Made by a program: the position numbers and the translations under genes
The notes under the pieces: generated by a model
What the model was told of the DNA's origin: nothing
What the model saw: the letters and a program-made list of their open reading frames with translations, nothing else
Database searches by the model: none
Assembly (NCBI RefSeq): GCF_963675305.1
Contig: NZ_OY776147.1
Location: 1,302,001 to 1,366,000 of the forward strand
DNA: 64,000 bases
Source: an uncultured Hyphomonas sp.
GTDB taxonomy: Bacteria; Pseudomonadota; Alphaproteobacteria; Caulobacterales; Hyphomonadaceae
Direction: 5' to 3'
Part shown: piece after piece, positions 34,705 to 42,952 of the stretch
Numbering within the stretch: the first letter of the stretch is position 1
Layout: each line of letters starts with the position of its first letter

Positions 34705-35360
34705 GCGGTTTCAGCCGGCGGATGCTCGGCCGCATGCCGGATGAAGCGCGCGAGCTTTTCGGGCGTTTCCGCCCCCTGCGCTGCAAACTGGCGATTGGCG
34801 ATATAAGTGGGCACGCCGGTGATGCCGACCTCGCGGAAGAACTTTTCTTCGGCGCGGACCGTCACGACATCAGCGTCTGTAGACAGAAGGTCCGCCACGA
34901 TCGTCGGATCAAGATCAATCTGGCGGGCGATGTCTACCAGGACGCCATGATCGCCAATATCGCGCCCGTCATGGAAGAAGGCGCGGAACAGCGCTTCCTT
35001 TGCAGCGGCGCCCTTGTCCTGGCCCTGGGCCCAGTGGACGAGGCGGTGCGCATCCAGACTGTTCGGACGCCAGGTGATCTCGTCGAACCGGTAGGGGATG
35101 CCTTCGGCTTCGCCATAGTCGATTAGCGCCTGACGCATCGCGCCTGAGCGTTCTTTCGCTTCGGGCGAGCTGAACGCCTTTCGCATATATTCCTTGTAGT
35201 CGACCCCGCCCGCCGGAATGGACGGGTCCAGTTCATAGGGGCGAAACAGGAGTTGTACTTCAACGTCCGGCACCATGGCGATGGCCGCTTCGATGCGGCG
35301 CTTGCCAAGCCAGCACCAGGGACAGACGAGATCGGAAACCATTTCAATAATAACAGGCAT
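34701..35360 (-). CDS. DsbA-family (FrnE-like) thiol oxidoreductase
   Basis: Cytoplasmic thioredoxin-fold protein (219 aa) of the FrnE/HCCA-isomerase group; there is no signal peptide. The redox motif CPWC occupies residues 13-16 in SDLVCPWCWLGKRRI, and the cis-Pro loop is GITGVPTYIANR near 190. FrnE-type proteins have been linked to polyketide tailoring and oxidative stress. It is co-transcribed with an enoyl-CoA hydratase and divergent from a marR gene; the shared 127-base intergenic region contains a large palindrome, suggesting that the MarR protein controls it. Confidence 0.9.
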   Translation of the reverse strand: MPVIIEMVSDLVCPWCWLGKRRIEAAIAMVPDVEVQLLFRPYELDPSIPAGGVDYKEYMRKAFSSPEAKERSGAMRQALIDYGEAEGIPYRFDEITWRPNSLDAHRLVHWAQGQDKGAAAKEALFRAFFHDGRDIGDHGVLVDIARQIDLDPTIVADLLSTDADVVTVRAEEKFFREVGITGVPTYIANRQFAAQGAETPEKLARFIRHAAEHPPAETA

Positions 35361-35440
35361 GGCATGAACCTAGGCGCCGCCGCTGGTCGGCGCAACCAGC
35401 GAGACCGGCTGATCCGGCGGCAACGGGTTGACCAAGCGCA

Positions 35441-35474
35441 ATTACACAATTAGTTGTACAAAAGATTGTGTAAT
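35441..35474 (+). promoter_or_regulatory. nested palindromic operator between the DsbA-family gene and marR
   Basis: A 34-base interrupted palindrome. The outer arms ATTACACAAT and ATTGTGTAAT are perfect 10-base complements, and an inner perfect palindrome TTGTACAA shares the same centre at 35457.5. It ends 13 bases before the marR ATG and lies 80 bases upstream of the divergent DsbA-family start. This is what a MarR-family dimer, or a pair of dimers, would bind to repress both directions. TTGACC at 35428 could be a -35. Binding by the adjacent MarR is inference. Confidence 0.8.
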
Positions 35475-35487
35475 AGGTCTGACGCTG

Positions 35488-35973
35488 ATGAACGATACGA
35501 ATTTTGTCGATTCCCACAGGTTCAGCGCGGCATTCGTAGCGAACCAACTTGAACGCTTGGTGGATGTGATTGTGACCCAAGGCAATGACATGCTGGATGC
35601 GGCAGGGATTGAGTTTCCCTCCCGTACGGTCTCAACAGTCCTGTTTGTGGGAGAAAATGAGCCGACTTCGACCGCGGATATCGCCCGCGCGCTCGGACAG
35701 CCTCACCAACTGGCGACGCAACGTGTCGACCTCCTGATCCAGATCGGCATTATCGAGAGAATAGGTGATCCCGACGATGCCCGTCGAAAACTGCTCCGCC
35801 TTACGCCGAAAGGGCGAGACCAGTTTCAGGTCCTCAGCGATCGGTTGGAAAAAGCGGGCCAGGCATTCGGCGCCTTGTTTACCGAAATTGGATGCGATTT
35901 CCCCGCCGCTACCCAGCGGGCAGCCGCTGCACTCAGGACAACGCCTCTCGTTGCACGCATGAAGGCGTTCTGA
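35488..35973 (+). CDS. MarR-family transcriptional regulator
   Basis: Winged-helix repressor of 161 residues. The DNA-binding part is clear: TSTADIARALGQPHQLATQR (helix-turn-helix at about 57-76), then LLIQIGIIERIGDPDDARRK forming the wing, and LRLTPKGRDQFQVLSDRL leading to the dimerisation helix. ATG 35488 is preferred over an upstream frame from 35428, which would translate the operator itself. The gene is separated by one base from an S41 lipoprotein protease gene and is therefore in the same transcript. The operator just upstream suggests autorepression. The inducer is unknown. Confidence 0.88.
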   Translation: MNDTNFVDSHRFSAAFVANQLERLVDVIVTQGNDMLDAAGIEFPSRTVSTVLFVGENEPTSTADIARALGQPHQLATQRVDLLIQIGIIERIGDPDDARRKLLRLTPKGRDQFQVLSDRLEKAGQAFGALFTEIGCDFPAATQRAAAALRTTPLVARMKAF

Positions 35974-35974
35974 C

Positions 35975-37321
35975 ATGACCAGACTTGCTGGTCCCCTTAT
36001 CTCGGTCGCGTGGCTTGTCCTCGCCATGGTGCTGTCGGGCTGTGCTTCGTCCCTCAATATTGAATCGGACAAACCTGTCTGGAGCCAGGCGGATCTTGAA
36101 ACGGATTTGGATGCCTGGCTGGACTGGACGCGATCGACCCATCCGGCGTTTGAACAAAGCGTCGACCCGGACGCATTTGAGCATCGGCTCAAACAGGTTC
36201 GCGCGGGCCTTCGCGATGGAATGGGAATTTCGGAAGCATGGTATGTCTTTGCGCAACTCAACCCGCTCCTGCGGGATGCGCATTTAGGGTTGGAGTTGCC
36301 TGCGATCGACCCTGATCTCGAACCCTGGCGGGTCGAGATTGAGAATGGGCATGCTTATGTTCCGTTACAGGCACCGGACAAAAAACGTCAGGAGATTGTC
36401 GCTGTCGATGGCGTTTCAGTGCCGGAGATGATCGCGCGGACATTGCCGCTGATCCGCGGCGAATCCGATGCTTTAAGGCAGCGCATTCTGGAGCTTCGTT
36501 TTCGGGAATTGGTGATGCTGAATCTCGATGGTGAAGTACCTGTGGAGTTTCGGCTGCAGTCAGCGGACGGAGCCGAACACGTTGTATCCGAGATAAATAC
36601 CGCCAACCCGGAGTCCGGGGGCAGTCCCTTTAACCTGTCGTTGCTCGATTCTACAGCGATCATGAGGATTGATACGTTCGAGAAGGACTTCGATGCGGAA
36701 TTCGCCAATTTCGTTGACGAGAGTTTTGCCAGGATCGCCTCTGAACAAGCCACGCAGCTGATTATCGATCTGCGAGGTAATGGCGGCGGGGCGCATGAAG
36801 TATCAGACCGGCTGCTTAATTATCTGACCTCTGAGCGTTACACACCAATTTCCGCTGTTCGCGCACGCGTCACCGAAGCGAACATGGCTCAGATTCCGGG
36901 AGCAAAGCCTGGAGATGTCGTGGAGATGCCATTTGCACAATGGGTTGAGCCTGAAAGCAATCTGGAGCACCGGTTCGATGGAGACGTCGTCGTTCTCATC
37001 GGCCCGGCGACCTATTCGCAGGCCATCGTCTTTTCGACCACTGTCCAGGATTACCAGATTGGTTTGATTGCCGGTGAAGAGACGGTAGGCAAGGCCAATC
37101 AAACCGCTCAGGTCCAGCACTTCGAATTACCGAATACGGGGTTCCGTGTTCGCGCGCCCCTCTACGTGTTGACCCGGTCTTCTGGTCAGGAGACAGGGGG
37201 AGGGGTCATGCCGGACCTTCTCATACCGAATGTGGAGAACCGTCCAATCGATCAGGTGAAAAATGATATTGATCAGTGGGCGGCAGAAGCCAGTGCGCCG
37301 GATTTGTTCTTGCCGCGCTAG
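35975..37321 (+). CDS. S41-family (C-terminal-processing-like) peptidase lipoprotein
   Basis: 448-residue envelope protease. The signal ends LVLAMVLSGC, making Cys23 the lipidation site. The S41 core runs from about 220: IDLRGNGGG at 265-273, the nucleophile Ser348 in GPATYSQA, and Lys373 in GEETVGKAN. The 25-residue Ser-to-Lys distance is that of the Prc/CtpA dyad, so it should be active. There is no clear PDZ domain; a short PDZ-like remnant (IVAVDGVSVPEMI) lies near 141-153. It is closer to the Tricorn/IRBP-like S41 lipoproteins than to Prc. It follows marR by one base. The stop shares the CTAG tetramer with the convergent ubiA stop. Confidence 0.87.
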   Translation: MTRLAGPLISVAWLVLAMVLSGCASSLNIESDKPVWSQADLETDLDAWLDWTRSTHPAFEQSVDPDAFEHRLKQVRAGLRDGMGISEAWYVFAQLNPLLRDAHLGLELPAIDPDLEPWRVEIENGHAYVPLQAPDKKRQEIVAVDGVSVPEMIARTLPLIRGESDALRQRILELRFRELVMLNLDGEVPVEFRLQSADGAEHVVSEINTANPESGGSPFNLSLLDSTAIMRIDTFEKDFDAEFANFVDESFARIASEQATQLIIDLRGNGGGAHEVSDRLLNYLTSERYTPISAVRARVTEANMAQIPGAKPGDVVEMPFAQWVEPESNLEHRFDGDVVVLIGPATYSQAIVFSTTVQDYQIGLIAGEETVGKANQTAQVQHFELPNTGFRVRAPLYVLTRSSGQETGGGVMPDLLIPNVENRPIDQVKNDIDQWAAEASAPDLFLPR

Positions 37322-38466
37322 GGCTTCGTTTGCTCCGGCTGTTCGTCGGCATCTTCTGCCGTGTCCGGGAAAGTGAATCCGTCGCGCTCCAGGATGTGGC
37401 GTATGTCCGTCTTCAACCATGTCTCGCGCGAAGAGGGCTTTTGTCCCGATTTCTTCAGTTCCAGCCCAAAGGGCAGAGACACCTTGTCCGGCTGGCCGTC
37501 GGGCACGATCTCCGGGCCGGAGAAGATGGTGCGCGGGGTCGGTTCCGGAGTCATGGCGGCCAGCATCAGGCCGAGCGCGACGAACGCGCCGGTCCAGACA
37601 TTTGATTTGAAGACCGAAAGCGCGACGCGTTCGCCCTTGCTCTTCAGCCGGGAGACCTGCGCGGTGGCATGGCCGAGGAAGACGAGCGATGTAACGGCGC
37701 CCATGCGGCCGGCGCCCTGCAGGCCCGAGGCGGCTGCAATCAATGCCGCGGCCACGATAAAGAAGCCGAAACTGTAGAGCGCTGCATGCTTGCCGAAGAG
37801 GCGCGCGGTGGACTTCACGCCGATCAGCGCATCGTCTTCCCGGTCCTGCAGGGCGTAAATCGTGTCATAGGCGACCGTCCAGCAGGCGAGGCCGACATAG
37901 AGCAGGACGGCCGGGAAGCTGATCGTGCCGGCGACTGCGACACCGACCAGTGCGCCCCAGTTGAAGGTTGCTCCGAGCCAGGCCTGGGGCCACCAGGTGA
38001 CGCGTTTCATGAATGGATAGGCGCCGACCAGCGGAATGGAGAGCAGGGCGACGATTTTCGCGTCGCCGGGCAGGCAGAGCCAGACAAGGAAGCCAACCGC
38101 CAGCTGGATGCCCAGAAAGATATGCGCCTCACGCAGGGTGACGAGGCCGGCGGGGATCGGCCGCAGGGCCGTGCGCTCCACTTTTGCGTCGAAATCCCGG
38201 TCTGTGATGTCGTTCCAGGTGCAGCCCGCGCCGCGCATGGCAATGGCGCCGATCAGGAACAGAATCGCCCACAGCGAATCAGTGAGGTAGAGGCCGGTCC
38301 GGATGCGCTCAAAGGCCAGACCGATCAGGCAGGGCAAATACAGCAGCCAGATGCCCACAGGCCGGTCCCAGCGCGCCAACATGGCATAGGGGCGCAGGCC
38401 GACCGGAAGGCTGGAAAGCCAGCCCGGCAGGGCGCTGTCGGCAGGAGAGATCTGCGTCTCGGTCAT
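37318..38466 (-). CDS. ubiA: 4-hydroxybenzoate polyprenyltransferase UbiA with C-terminal extension
   Basis: Integral membrane prenyltransferase (382 aa) that attaches the isoprenoid tail to 4-hydroxybenzoate in ubiquinone synthesis. The first Asp-rich motif is NDITDRDFD at 85-93 and the second YALQDREDD at 204-212, both needed for Mg-pyrophosphate binding. Eight to nine hydrophobic segments lie between about 35 and 305. The last 75 residues form a hydrophilic, Pro/Glu-rich tail (ending EDADEQPEQTKP) that normal UbiA, about 290-320 aa, lacks. It is divergent from nothing on its right: the aldehyde dehydrogenase gene on the same strand ends 63 bases upstream. Confidence 0.95.
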   Translation of the reverse strand: MTETQISPADSALPGWLSSLPVGLRPYAMLARWDRPVGIWLLYLPCLIGLAFERIRTGLYLTDSLWAILFLIGAIAMRGAGCTWNDITDRDFDAKVERTALRPIPAGLVTLREAHIFLGIQLAVGFLVWLCLPGDAKIVALLSIPLVGAYPFMKRVTWWPQAWLGATFNWGALVGVAVAGTISFPAVLLYVGLACWTVAYDTIYALQDREDDALIGVKSTARLFGKHAALYSFGFFIVAAALIAAASGLQGAGRMGAVTSLVFLGHATAQVSRLKSKGERVALSVFKSNVWTGAFVALGLMLAAMTPEPTPRTIFSGPEIVPDGQPDKVSLPFGLELKKSGQKPSSRETWLKTDIRHILERDGFTFPDTAEDADEQPEQTKP

Positions 38467-38528
38467 CGCGGCGGGTTATAGCGCGGATTCCCGTTTCCGA
38501 CAGGGGATCGCGCCTCTCAGGGGAATGA

Positions 38529-39902
38529 TTACGCCACCGAGACGGTCTTCCGGTTCACAAAGGCGCGCAGGCCATCTGCCGCAAGTTCGCGCCCATAGCC
38601 GGATTGTTTGATTCCCCCGAAGGGGAGACGCGGGTCTGACGCGACCATGGAATTGACGAATGTGGCGCCGGCTTCCAGCTGCCGGATGGACTGGTCGATC
38701 TCGGCATCGTCTTTAGAGAACAGGACCGAGCCCAGGCCGTACTGGCTGCGATTGGCCCGGGAGATGGCGTCGTCGAGACTTGAAACTTTCCAGAGGTTCG
38801 CGACCGGGCCGAACATTTCCTCATCGGTCGAGGGCGTGCCGGAATGCGCTTCCGCCAGGATTTGCGGGGCAATCCACGCGCCTTTCTTCGGGACGGTCCG
38901 GTCTTTCGTGAGGCTTTCAGCACCGCCCTTGAGAGAGCGCTCGATCTGATCGGCCAGTTCGTCCCGGATCGCCAGGGTAGCCAGCGGGCCGATGTCGGTA
39001 TCGGCCTTCATCGGGTCATCCACTTTCAGGTCGTCGAAGGCTTTGACGAAGCGTTTGCTGAAATCCTCGAAAATGTCCGCGTGAACAAAGAAGCGCTTGC
39101 CGGCGATGCAGGACTGGCCGGAATTCTGGATCCGGGCCGTTACGGCGCTTTTCACGGCCTTGTCGAGGTCGGCCGAGGGCATGACGATGAATGCGTCCGA
39201 GCCGCCAAGCTCCAGAAGGCTGGGCTTGATACAATCGCCCGCAATGGCGGCGACGCTGCGGCCGGCGGGGCCTGACCCGGTCAGGGTGACGGCCTTGACC
39301 CGGTCGTCACGGATCACGCCCTCAACCTCTGACGACCCGATCAGCAATGTCTGGAAGCAGCCATCCGGGAAGCCTGCGCGGCGGAACACGTCTTCAATGT
39401 TCAGGGCGGACCGCCAGACGTTCGAGGCATGCTTCAGCAGGCCGACATTGCCCGCCATCAGGGCCGGGGCGGCGAAGCGGAAGACCTGCCAGAACGGGAA
39501 GTTCCACGGCATCACGGCCAGCACCGGTCCCATCGGCAGGTGCCGGACAAACGCCCGGCGGGCCTCAGTGTGGAAAGTTTCGTCCTGAAGATATGTCGCG
39601 CCGTGCTCGGCATAGTGGCGGCAGGCTGTGGCGCACTTTTTAACCTCGGCTTCTGCCTGGGAGAGGGGCTTGCCCATCTCCAGCGTGATGTCGCGTGCAT
39701 ATTCCGCTGCCTTGGCTTCCAGGACATCGGCGGCGCGGTTGAGCAGCTCGGCGCGCTCGTCCAGTGATACATTGCGCCAGGTCCGGAAACGTTCAGACGC
39801 ATTTTCGAGGGCGGTCTCAATGGCGGCGTGCGTCAGGGGTGTGAAGCTTTCGATCACCTCGCCTGTTGCCGGGTTGATTGACTGTACCTGACGGTCTGGC
39901 AT
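38529..39902 (-). CDS. NAD(P)-dependent aldehyde dehydrogenase, succinate-semialdehyde dehydrogenase type
   Basis: 457-residue ALDH oxidising an aldehyde to its acid. All catalytic residues are present: Asn134 in MPWNFP, Lys157 in LLKHASN, Glu231 in LLELGGSDAFIV and the nucleophile Cys265 in NSGQSCIAGKRF. The start SINPATGEVIESF and the SSADH-like GSGPAGRSVAAIAG segment fit the Sad/GabD-like group that uses short semialdehydes. It lies between ubiA and rsmE, a pair often adjacent in alphaproteobacteria, and is 49 bases divergent from rsmE. The physiological substrate is uncertain. Confidence 0.93.
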   Translation of the reverse strand: MPDRQVQSINPATGEVIESFTPLTHAAIETALENASERFRTWRNVSLDERAELLNRAADVLEAKAAEYARDITLEMGKPLSQAEAEVKKCATACRHYAEHGATYLQDETFHTEARRAFVRHLPMGPVLAVMPWNFPFWQVFRFAAPALMAGNVGLLKHASNVWRSALNIEDVFRRAGFPDGCFQTLLIGSSEVEGVIRDDRVKAVTLTGSGPAGRSVAAIAGDCIKPSLLELGGSDAFIVMPSADLDKAVKSAVTARIQNSGQSCIAGKRFFVHADIFEDFSKRFVKAFDDLKVDDPMKADTDIGPLATLAIRDELADQIERSLKGGAESLTKDRTVPKKGAWIAPQILAEAHSGTPSTDEEMFGPVANLWKVSSLDDAISRANRSQYGLGSVLFSKDDAEIDQSIRQLEAGATFVNSMVASDPRLPFGGIKQSGYGRELAADGLRAFVNRKTVSVA

Positions 39903-39951
39903 GGCGCGCTCCTGACTTAACCTCTTGCCTGTATAAGCCTATACCCCGCCC

Positions 39952-40722
39952 ATGAGTTCCATACCCCGACTGTTTGTGGCGCAGGATCTGGTGGAAGGCG
40001 CAGCTTTTCCGCTGGACGATGCGCAAGCCAATTACCTGCTGCGTGTGCTCCGCCTTGTCGCGGATGCGCCGGTGCGCGTCTTCAACGGCCGCGATGGCGA
40101 GTGGGAGGCGCGGATCGTCGATGTTCATGGCAAGCGCGCGAGTCTCACGCCAGAGCGGTTGGTACGCCCGCAGCCGGAAACGCCGGCCAGCGCCCCCGTC
40201 TTGCTGTTCGCGCCCGTGAAGAAGACGGAGACGGACTTCATCGTCGAGAAGGCAACGGAACTTGGCGCGGCGCGCATATCCCCCGTGCTGACGGATCGGA
40301 CCCAGACCCGTACCGTACGGCTGGACCGGTTCCAGAAGATCGTGCTGGAGGCGGCCGAGCAGACGGAACGGCTGGACTTGCCGGAAGTGCAAGACCTGCA
40401 GCCCCTGGCAAAGGCGCTGGATGGGCTGGCAGACGGGACGATTGTCATCTTCTGCGATGAGCGAGGCGATGACGAAGATGCGCCCTGGGGCGGAGAGACA
40501 GGCCGGGCGGGGCCCATTGCCGACGTGTTCGCCAGCCTCGGCGATAAGCCGGTCGCGATCCTGATCGGTCCGGAAGGCGGCTTCACACCGGAAGAGCGCG
40601 ACTGGCTGCGCGCGCGAGACGATACCGCCCCGGTCAGCCTCGGGCCGAGAATCCTGCGTGCGGAAACAGCCGCGGTCGCTGCGCTGTCAGTCTGGCAGGC
40701 CCTGAAAGGGGACTGGCGCTAG
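39952..40722 (+). CDS. rsmE: 16S rRNA (uracil1498-N3)-methyltransferase RsmE
   Basis: SPOUT-class methyltransferase (256 aa) that methylates U1498 of 16S rRNA in the 30S subunit. An N-terminal PUA-like domain starts SIPRLFVAQDLVEGAAFPLD; the knotted SAM-binding domain has EKATELGAARISPVLTDRTQ, LIGPEGGFTPEERDWL and the final LGPRILRAETAAVAALSVWQ. The usual length and motifs are complete. Its stop overlaps the convergent DUF6891-like gene in CTAG. The neighbours ubiA and gshA are typical of its chromosomal setting in related bacteria (recollection). Confidence 0.96.
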   Translation: MSSIPRLFVAQDLVEGAAFPLDDAQANYLLRVLRLVADAPVRVFNGRDGEWEARIVDVHGKRASLTPERLVRPQPETPASAPVLLFAPVKKTETDFIVEKATELGAARISPVLTDRTQTRTVRLDRFQKIVLEAAEQTERLDLPEVQDLQPLAKALDGLADGTIVIFCDERGDDEDAPWGGETGRAGPIADVFASLGDKPVAILIGPEGGFTPEERDWLRARDDTAPVSLGPRILRAETAAVAALSVWQALKGDWR

Positions 40723-41357
40723 TAAAACCACCGCTTGATCGGTTTCGGCATGGCGCCTTCCCAGCGGCGTTTCCAGTCGATGGCGAGGCCGACGCGGTGA
40801 TTGATCTTGCCGTCCCAGACCGGCTTCAGCCCGACCGATTGCAGAACGTCATGCAGACGCTGGCCGATGGCGACATTGTCTTCAGGCGACGCCGTTGCAT
40901 CAGCCGCGCCATAGCTGATGTACAGGCTGCCGCTCTCCACGGCGCTTTCCGTGTCCTGCTGGTGAAAGAACACATAGCCCTTCGGCTCTCGGCCGGAGAG
41001 GTCGTGAAAGTCATCCATTTCGATGCCGATCTCGGCAGCGCCGCAGGTTCCACAGCAGGTAAAATGCTGGCGTGCGACGATGTCTTCGTCTTCCAGCATG
41101 TCAAAGGCGAGCGACAGACGGTCGAAATCGGTGAGAACCGGCCAGGATTTCTGTTCCTGCACCAGAACTGACACGGCATGGACCAGCGCGTTGCGCACTT
41201 CGATCTGACGGTCCCGTTCGGTGAGTGGGCTACGAAAGTCCTGCGCGTAATCCAGGAGAATTTCCTCGATCTCCTCCAGTGGCTCATAGCCGCCGCGAAC
41301 GTGCAGGCGGGCCCACATTTTCAGGTCGTCGCGCTCGTCGGTGGTCATCTTGGTCAT
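40719..41357 (-). CDS. DUF6891-like protein of unknown function
   Basis: 212-residue soluble protein. It contains a CCGTCG motif (about 101-106) inside ARQHFTCCGTCGAAEIG, followed by GYVFFHQQDTESAVESGSLY and SYGAADATASPEDNVAIGQR. This matches a family I recall as DUF6891, whose function is not known. The paired cysteines suggest a metal or redox site. No signal peptide is present. It is convergent with rsmE and divergent from gshA. Because gshA makes gamma-glutamylcysteine, a thiol link is imaginable but unsupported. Confidence 0.75.
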   Translation of the reverse strand: MTKMTTDERDDLKMWARLHVRGGYEPLEEIEEILLDYAQDFRSPLTERDRQIEVRNALVHAVSVLVQEQKSWPVLTDFDRLSLAFDMLEDEDIVARQHFTCCGTCGAAEIGIEMDDFHDLSGREPKGYVFFHQQDTESAVESGSLYISYGAADATASPEDNVAIGQRLHDVLQSVGLKPVWDGKINHRVGLAIDWKRRWEGAMPKPIKRWFY

Positions 41358-41463
41358 CTGCGGACTCTCTACTTAAACTAATTCGTGAGAATAACGCGGT
41401 TGGCGAGTGAGCGAAACAACCTTATCTGCAACCTTCATTCTGGTTCGCAACAGGGGGTTCGGG

Positions 41464-42843
41464 ATGACCACGCCAACGTCGGACATCGACGAGACCTCCC
41501 CGCGTATTGCGGGAAAACACGAGCTGGCTGCCTATCTGGAAGCCGGATGCAAACCGGCAGCCGACTGGCGCATCGGGACCGAGCACGAGAAATTCGGCTT
41601 CCTGCGCGAGAATCTGGCGCCGCTTCCCTATGAAGGGACAGCCTCCGTGCTGGCCATGCTGGAGGGCCTGCGCGACCGGTTTGGCTGGGACCCGATTGTC
41701 GAAAGCGGCAAGCTGATTGGCCTGCAACGCGATGGCGCCAGCGTCTCTCTGGAGCCGGGCGGGCAGTTCGAGCTGTCCGGCGCACCTCTGGAGACGATCC
41801 ACCAGACCTGTACCGAGGTCGGGCGCCACCTGGAGGAAGTCCGCGAGATTGCCGACCCGCTCGGCATTTCATTTCTCGGGCTCGGCGCAAGCCCCCTTTG
41901 GAGCCTGGCGGAGACGCCGGTCATGCCGAAGGGCCGCTACAAGATCATGATGGAATATATGGACAAGGTCGGGCGCCTTGGCCGTCAGATGATGTTCCGC
42001 ACCTGTACCGTGCAGACCAATCTCGATTTCGAATCCGAAGCCGACATGGTGAAAAAGTTCCGCGTGGCGCTGGCACTGCAGCCGCTGGGCACGGCGCTGT
42101 TTGCCAATTCGCCCTTCATGGAAGGCCGTCCGAATGGCTTCCTGTCCTACCGGTCGCAGATCTGGACGGACACCGATCCGGACCGGACGGGCATGCTGCC
42201 CTTCGTTTTCGAGGACGGCATGGGCTTTGAGCGCTATGTCGATTATGCGCTCGACGTGCCCATGTATTTTGTGCGCCGGGGCGGGAAGTATCTCGATGCC
42301 AGCGGCCTCAGCTTCCGGGACTTCATGGATGGCAAGCTGGAAATCCTGCCGGGCGAACTGCCGGCCATGGACGATTTCGCCGACCACCTCTCAACGATTT
42401 TCCCGGAAGTGCGCCTGAAGCGATTCCTGGAGATGCGCGGCTCGGATGCCGGGCCGTGGTCGCATCTGTGTGCATTTTCGGCGTTCTGGGTTGGACTGCT
42501 CTATTGCCCCGTCTGTCTTGATGGCGCCTGGGACCGGGTGAAAAACTGGACGGCGGCAGAGCGCGAAGCAATGCGCCAGTCGGTGCGGACCCTCGGTCTG
42601 AAAACGCCGATTCCCGGCGGCGCGACGATGCAGGATCTTGCAATCGAGATGCTGGACCTTGCCCGCATCGGCCTCAGCAATCGCAACAATCTCTCCGCAT
42701 CTGGCGAGAACGAGACCGGATACCTGGCGGAACTCGACGAAATCGCCCGTTCCGGCAAGACACCGGCGGACAGGCTGCTCGAACGCTATTACGGAGCCTG
42801 GAACCGCGACGTGCGCCACGTTTTCACGGAAAAGGCCTACTAG
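41464..42843 (+). CDS. gshA: glutamate-cysteine ligase, plant/alphaproteobacterial type
   Basis: First enzyme of glutathione synthesis (459 aa), joining glutamate and cysteine with ATP. The plant-type pattern is clear: RIGTEHEKFGF, LEPGGQFELSGAPLETIHQT, MPKGRYKIMMEYMDKVG, MMFRTCTVQTNLDFESE, FANSPFMEGRPNGFLSYRS and LEMRGSDAGPWSHLCAFSAF. It is unrelated in sequence to E. coli GshA. ATG 41464 has AGGGGG upstream and gives the usual length; an in-frame GTG at 41407 is less likely. The CYS residues that form the plant redox switch were not assessed. Confidence 0.95.
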   Translation: MTTPTSDIDETSPRIAGKHELAAYLEAGCKPAADWRIGTEHEKFGFLRENLAPLPYEGTASVLAMLEGLRDRFGWDPIVESGKLIGLQRDGASVSLEPGGQFELSGAPLETIHQTCTEVGRHLEEVREIADPLGISFLGLGASPLWSLAETPVMPKGRYKIMMEYMDKVGRLGRQMMFRTCTVQTNLDFESEADMVKKFRVALALQPLGTALFANSPFMEGRPNGFLSYRSQIWTDTDPDRTGMLPFVFEDGMGFERYVDYALDVPMYFVRRGGKYLDASGLSFRDFMDGKLEILPGELPAMDDFADHLSTIFPEVRLKRFLEMRGSDAGPWSHLCAFSAFWVGLLYCPVCLDGAWDRVKNWTAAEREAMRQSVRTLGLKTPIPGGATMQDLAIEMLDLARIGLSNRNNLSASGENETGYLAELDEIARSGKTPADRLLERYYGAWNRDVRHVFTEKAY

Positions 42844-42952
42844 GGCACAGCCTTCCCCGTTTCTGGGTATGATTTGGCACATACTGCCTTGAGACCACTT
42901 CGTTTGCGTGGTCAAACTACAAGATCATAGGAATTTCCGGGGAGTTGAACGC

